Below, piece by piece: positions 63,557-64,000 of a stretch of 64,000 nt of DNA. The notes beneath the pieces are model-generated. The model did not search any database. It had not been told where the DNA came from and saw only the letters and a program-made list of their open reading frames with translations. Source of the stretch: an uncultured Butyricicoccus sp. (GTDB lineage: Bacteria > Bacillota > Clostridia > Oscillospirales > Butyricicoccaceae); the NCBI GenBank assembly GCA_944376065.1, contig CALWBL010000003.1:124001-188000 (forward strand), read 5' to 3'. Position 1 is the first letter of the stretch. Each line of letters opens with the position of its first letter. A program made the translations under genes and the position numbers.

Positions 63557-64000
63557 AATGACTATGCATTTAAAGTGTTAACGCAGGTGACGCAGTATTC
63601 TAGTCAGTGCATACGACCCCGAAAGCGGGCCTAAAAATCCGTTAAAGGGCACATCGATGAAGTCTCTGGTGCTTGCTTCTTACGCCCAGTCTGGGGTGGG
63701 TGCTGGGGGTTAAGGCTTTAGGGCGCTTTTCAATGGCATGAAATACCGTCCCTATTGCCGTGGAGACCTGTTTTCTGTCGGACACCTATAGCATCATGTA
63801 TTTGATTGATGGCTGTCCAACGGGACAGGGTGAAACCTGCATTGCGGTGCGGTGGCGGTTCTGTTTATTTTGGCTTTGGTTAAAAGCGACAGAAAAAAGA
63901 CCTAAGTGCTGTGTGCAGAGTAGCCTGCCTTGAGTGGTCATGGTGGATGGAGTACCTGCCCTTTTTAGTACGGCCATACTCTAAAGGGAATCGATCTTGA
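63557..64000 (+). ncRNA. ole: OLE RNA (large structured non-coding RNA), 3' end outside the window
   Basis: At least 444 bases with no plausible coding frame on either strand, clearly higher in GC than the flanking DNA. It follows ispA on the same strand, the usual site of OLE RNA (about 600 bases, normally between ispA and dxs). Helices seen directly: CCCG-AAA-CGGG-type hairpin at 63616-63628; CTGTC (63775-63779) with GACAG (63824-63828) enclosing GGAC (63780-63783) with GTCC (63815-63818); GCA/TGC hairpins near 63839-63850. OLE RNAs form a membrane-associated ribonucleoprotein with OapA and are linked to alcohol, cold and Mg tolerance. RNase P RNA and tmRNA were considered and do not fit. 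OapA is not in the window. Assignment rests on synteny and my recollection of the family consensus. Confidence 0.82.

Noticed and set aside
63786..63977. Minus-strand open frame of 63 codons inside the structured RNA
   Set aside because: No ribosome binding site, no family resemblance, and it lies in a region explained by RNA structure.
63557..64000. RNase P RNA or tmRNA as the identity of the structured block
   Set aside because: The block has GATGAAGTCTCTGG instead of the conserved GAGGAAAGTCC of RNase P RNA, and no tRNA-like ends or tag frame of tmRNA. A superficial ACAGAAA and GGGTGAAA match are not enough.

Overview
The window is a contiguous stretch of a low-GC, endospore-forming Clostridia chromosome (Bacillota), most likely an anaerobic gut-type member of the Oscillospirales. 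The evidence is the spoIIAA-spoIIAB-sigF operon, spoIIID, spmA-spmB and a SpoVB-like flippase. Firmicute-type primosome genes (DnaD-domain protein plus DnaI), RNase Y, CIRCE-controlled chaperones and a thiolase/crotonase pair of the butyrate pathway agree with this. I saw no prophage, insertion sequence or CRISPR array. Genes are densely packed and most units end in recognisable stem-loop terminators.

Layout. 1-5.0 kb: end of valS, folC, and the forespore sigma-F operon. 5.0-10.5 kb: pcrA helicase, a DeoR-type regulator, and a divergent split transketolase. 10.6-13.6 kb (minus): PerM/AI-2E family protein, small membrane protein, DEDDh exonuclease and DUF2461 protein in one overlapping unit. 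13.8-19.6 kb: Lrp regulator with aminotransferase, tgt, SpoVB-like flippase, THUMP RNA methyltransferase. 19.6-26 kb: CIRCE-groES-groEL, an orphan CbiE-CbiT fusion, then (minus) a lipid kinase behind htpG, which has its own perfect CIRCE. 26-30 kb: second PerM protein and a metal-efflux operon (ArsR, stand-alone HMA protein, P1B-2 ATPase) with a palindromic operator. 29.9-33.5 kb: tRNA-Arg(CCG), an SbcD/YhaO-like phosphoesterase, dnaI and a DnaD-domain gene. 34-39 kb: a glmU whose uridylyltransferase half has lost its signature, prs, ymdB, a membrane protein, M18 aminopeptidase. 39-45 kb: amino-acid permease, a decayed gene, GNAT, YitT-family protein, spoIIID, AbrB-like protein, spmA, spmB. 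45-50 kb (minus): crt, thlA (Rex-box-like site over its -10), and a polar amino acid ABC transporter. 50-63.4 kb: YhaN-like membrane ATPase, rny (minus), pgeF, a peptide-binding lipoprotein, mnmA, DMT transporter, CPBP protein, nusB, a TsaD paralogue, xseA, xseB, ispA.

The last ~440 bases, directly after ispA, are a GC-richer non-coding block with its own promoter and nested helices. Its location and character match OLE RNA, the large structured RNA of anaerobic and extremophilic Firmicutes usually encoded between ispA and dxs; the 3' end lies beyond the window. This is the most notable element here. Other points of interest are HrcA/CIRCE control of htpG, the degenerate GlmU pyrophosphorylase domain, the Rex-like site at thlA, a ZntA split into two genes, and a pseudogene that keeps a near-consensus promoter and terminator.
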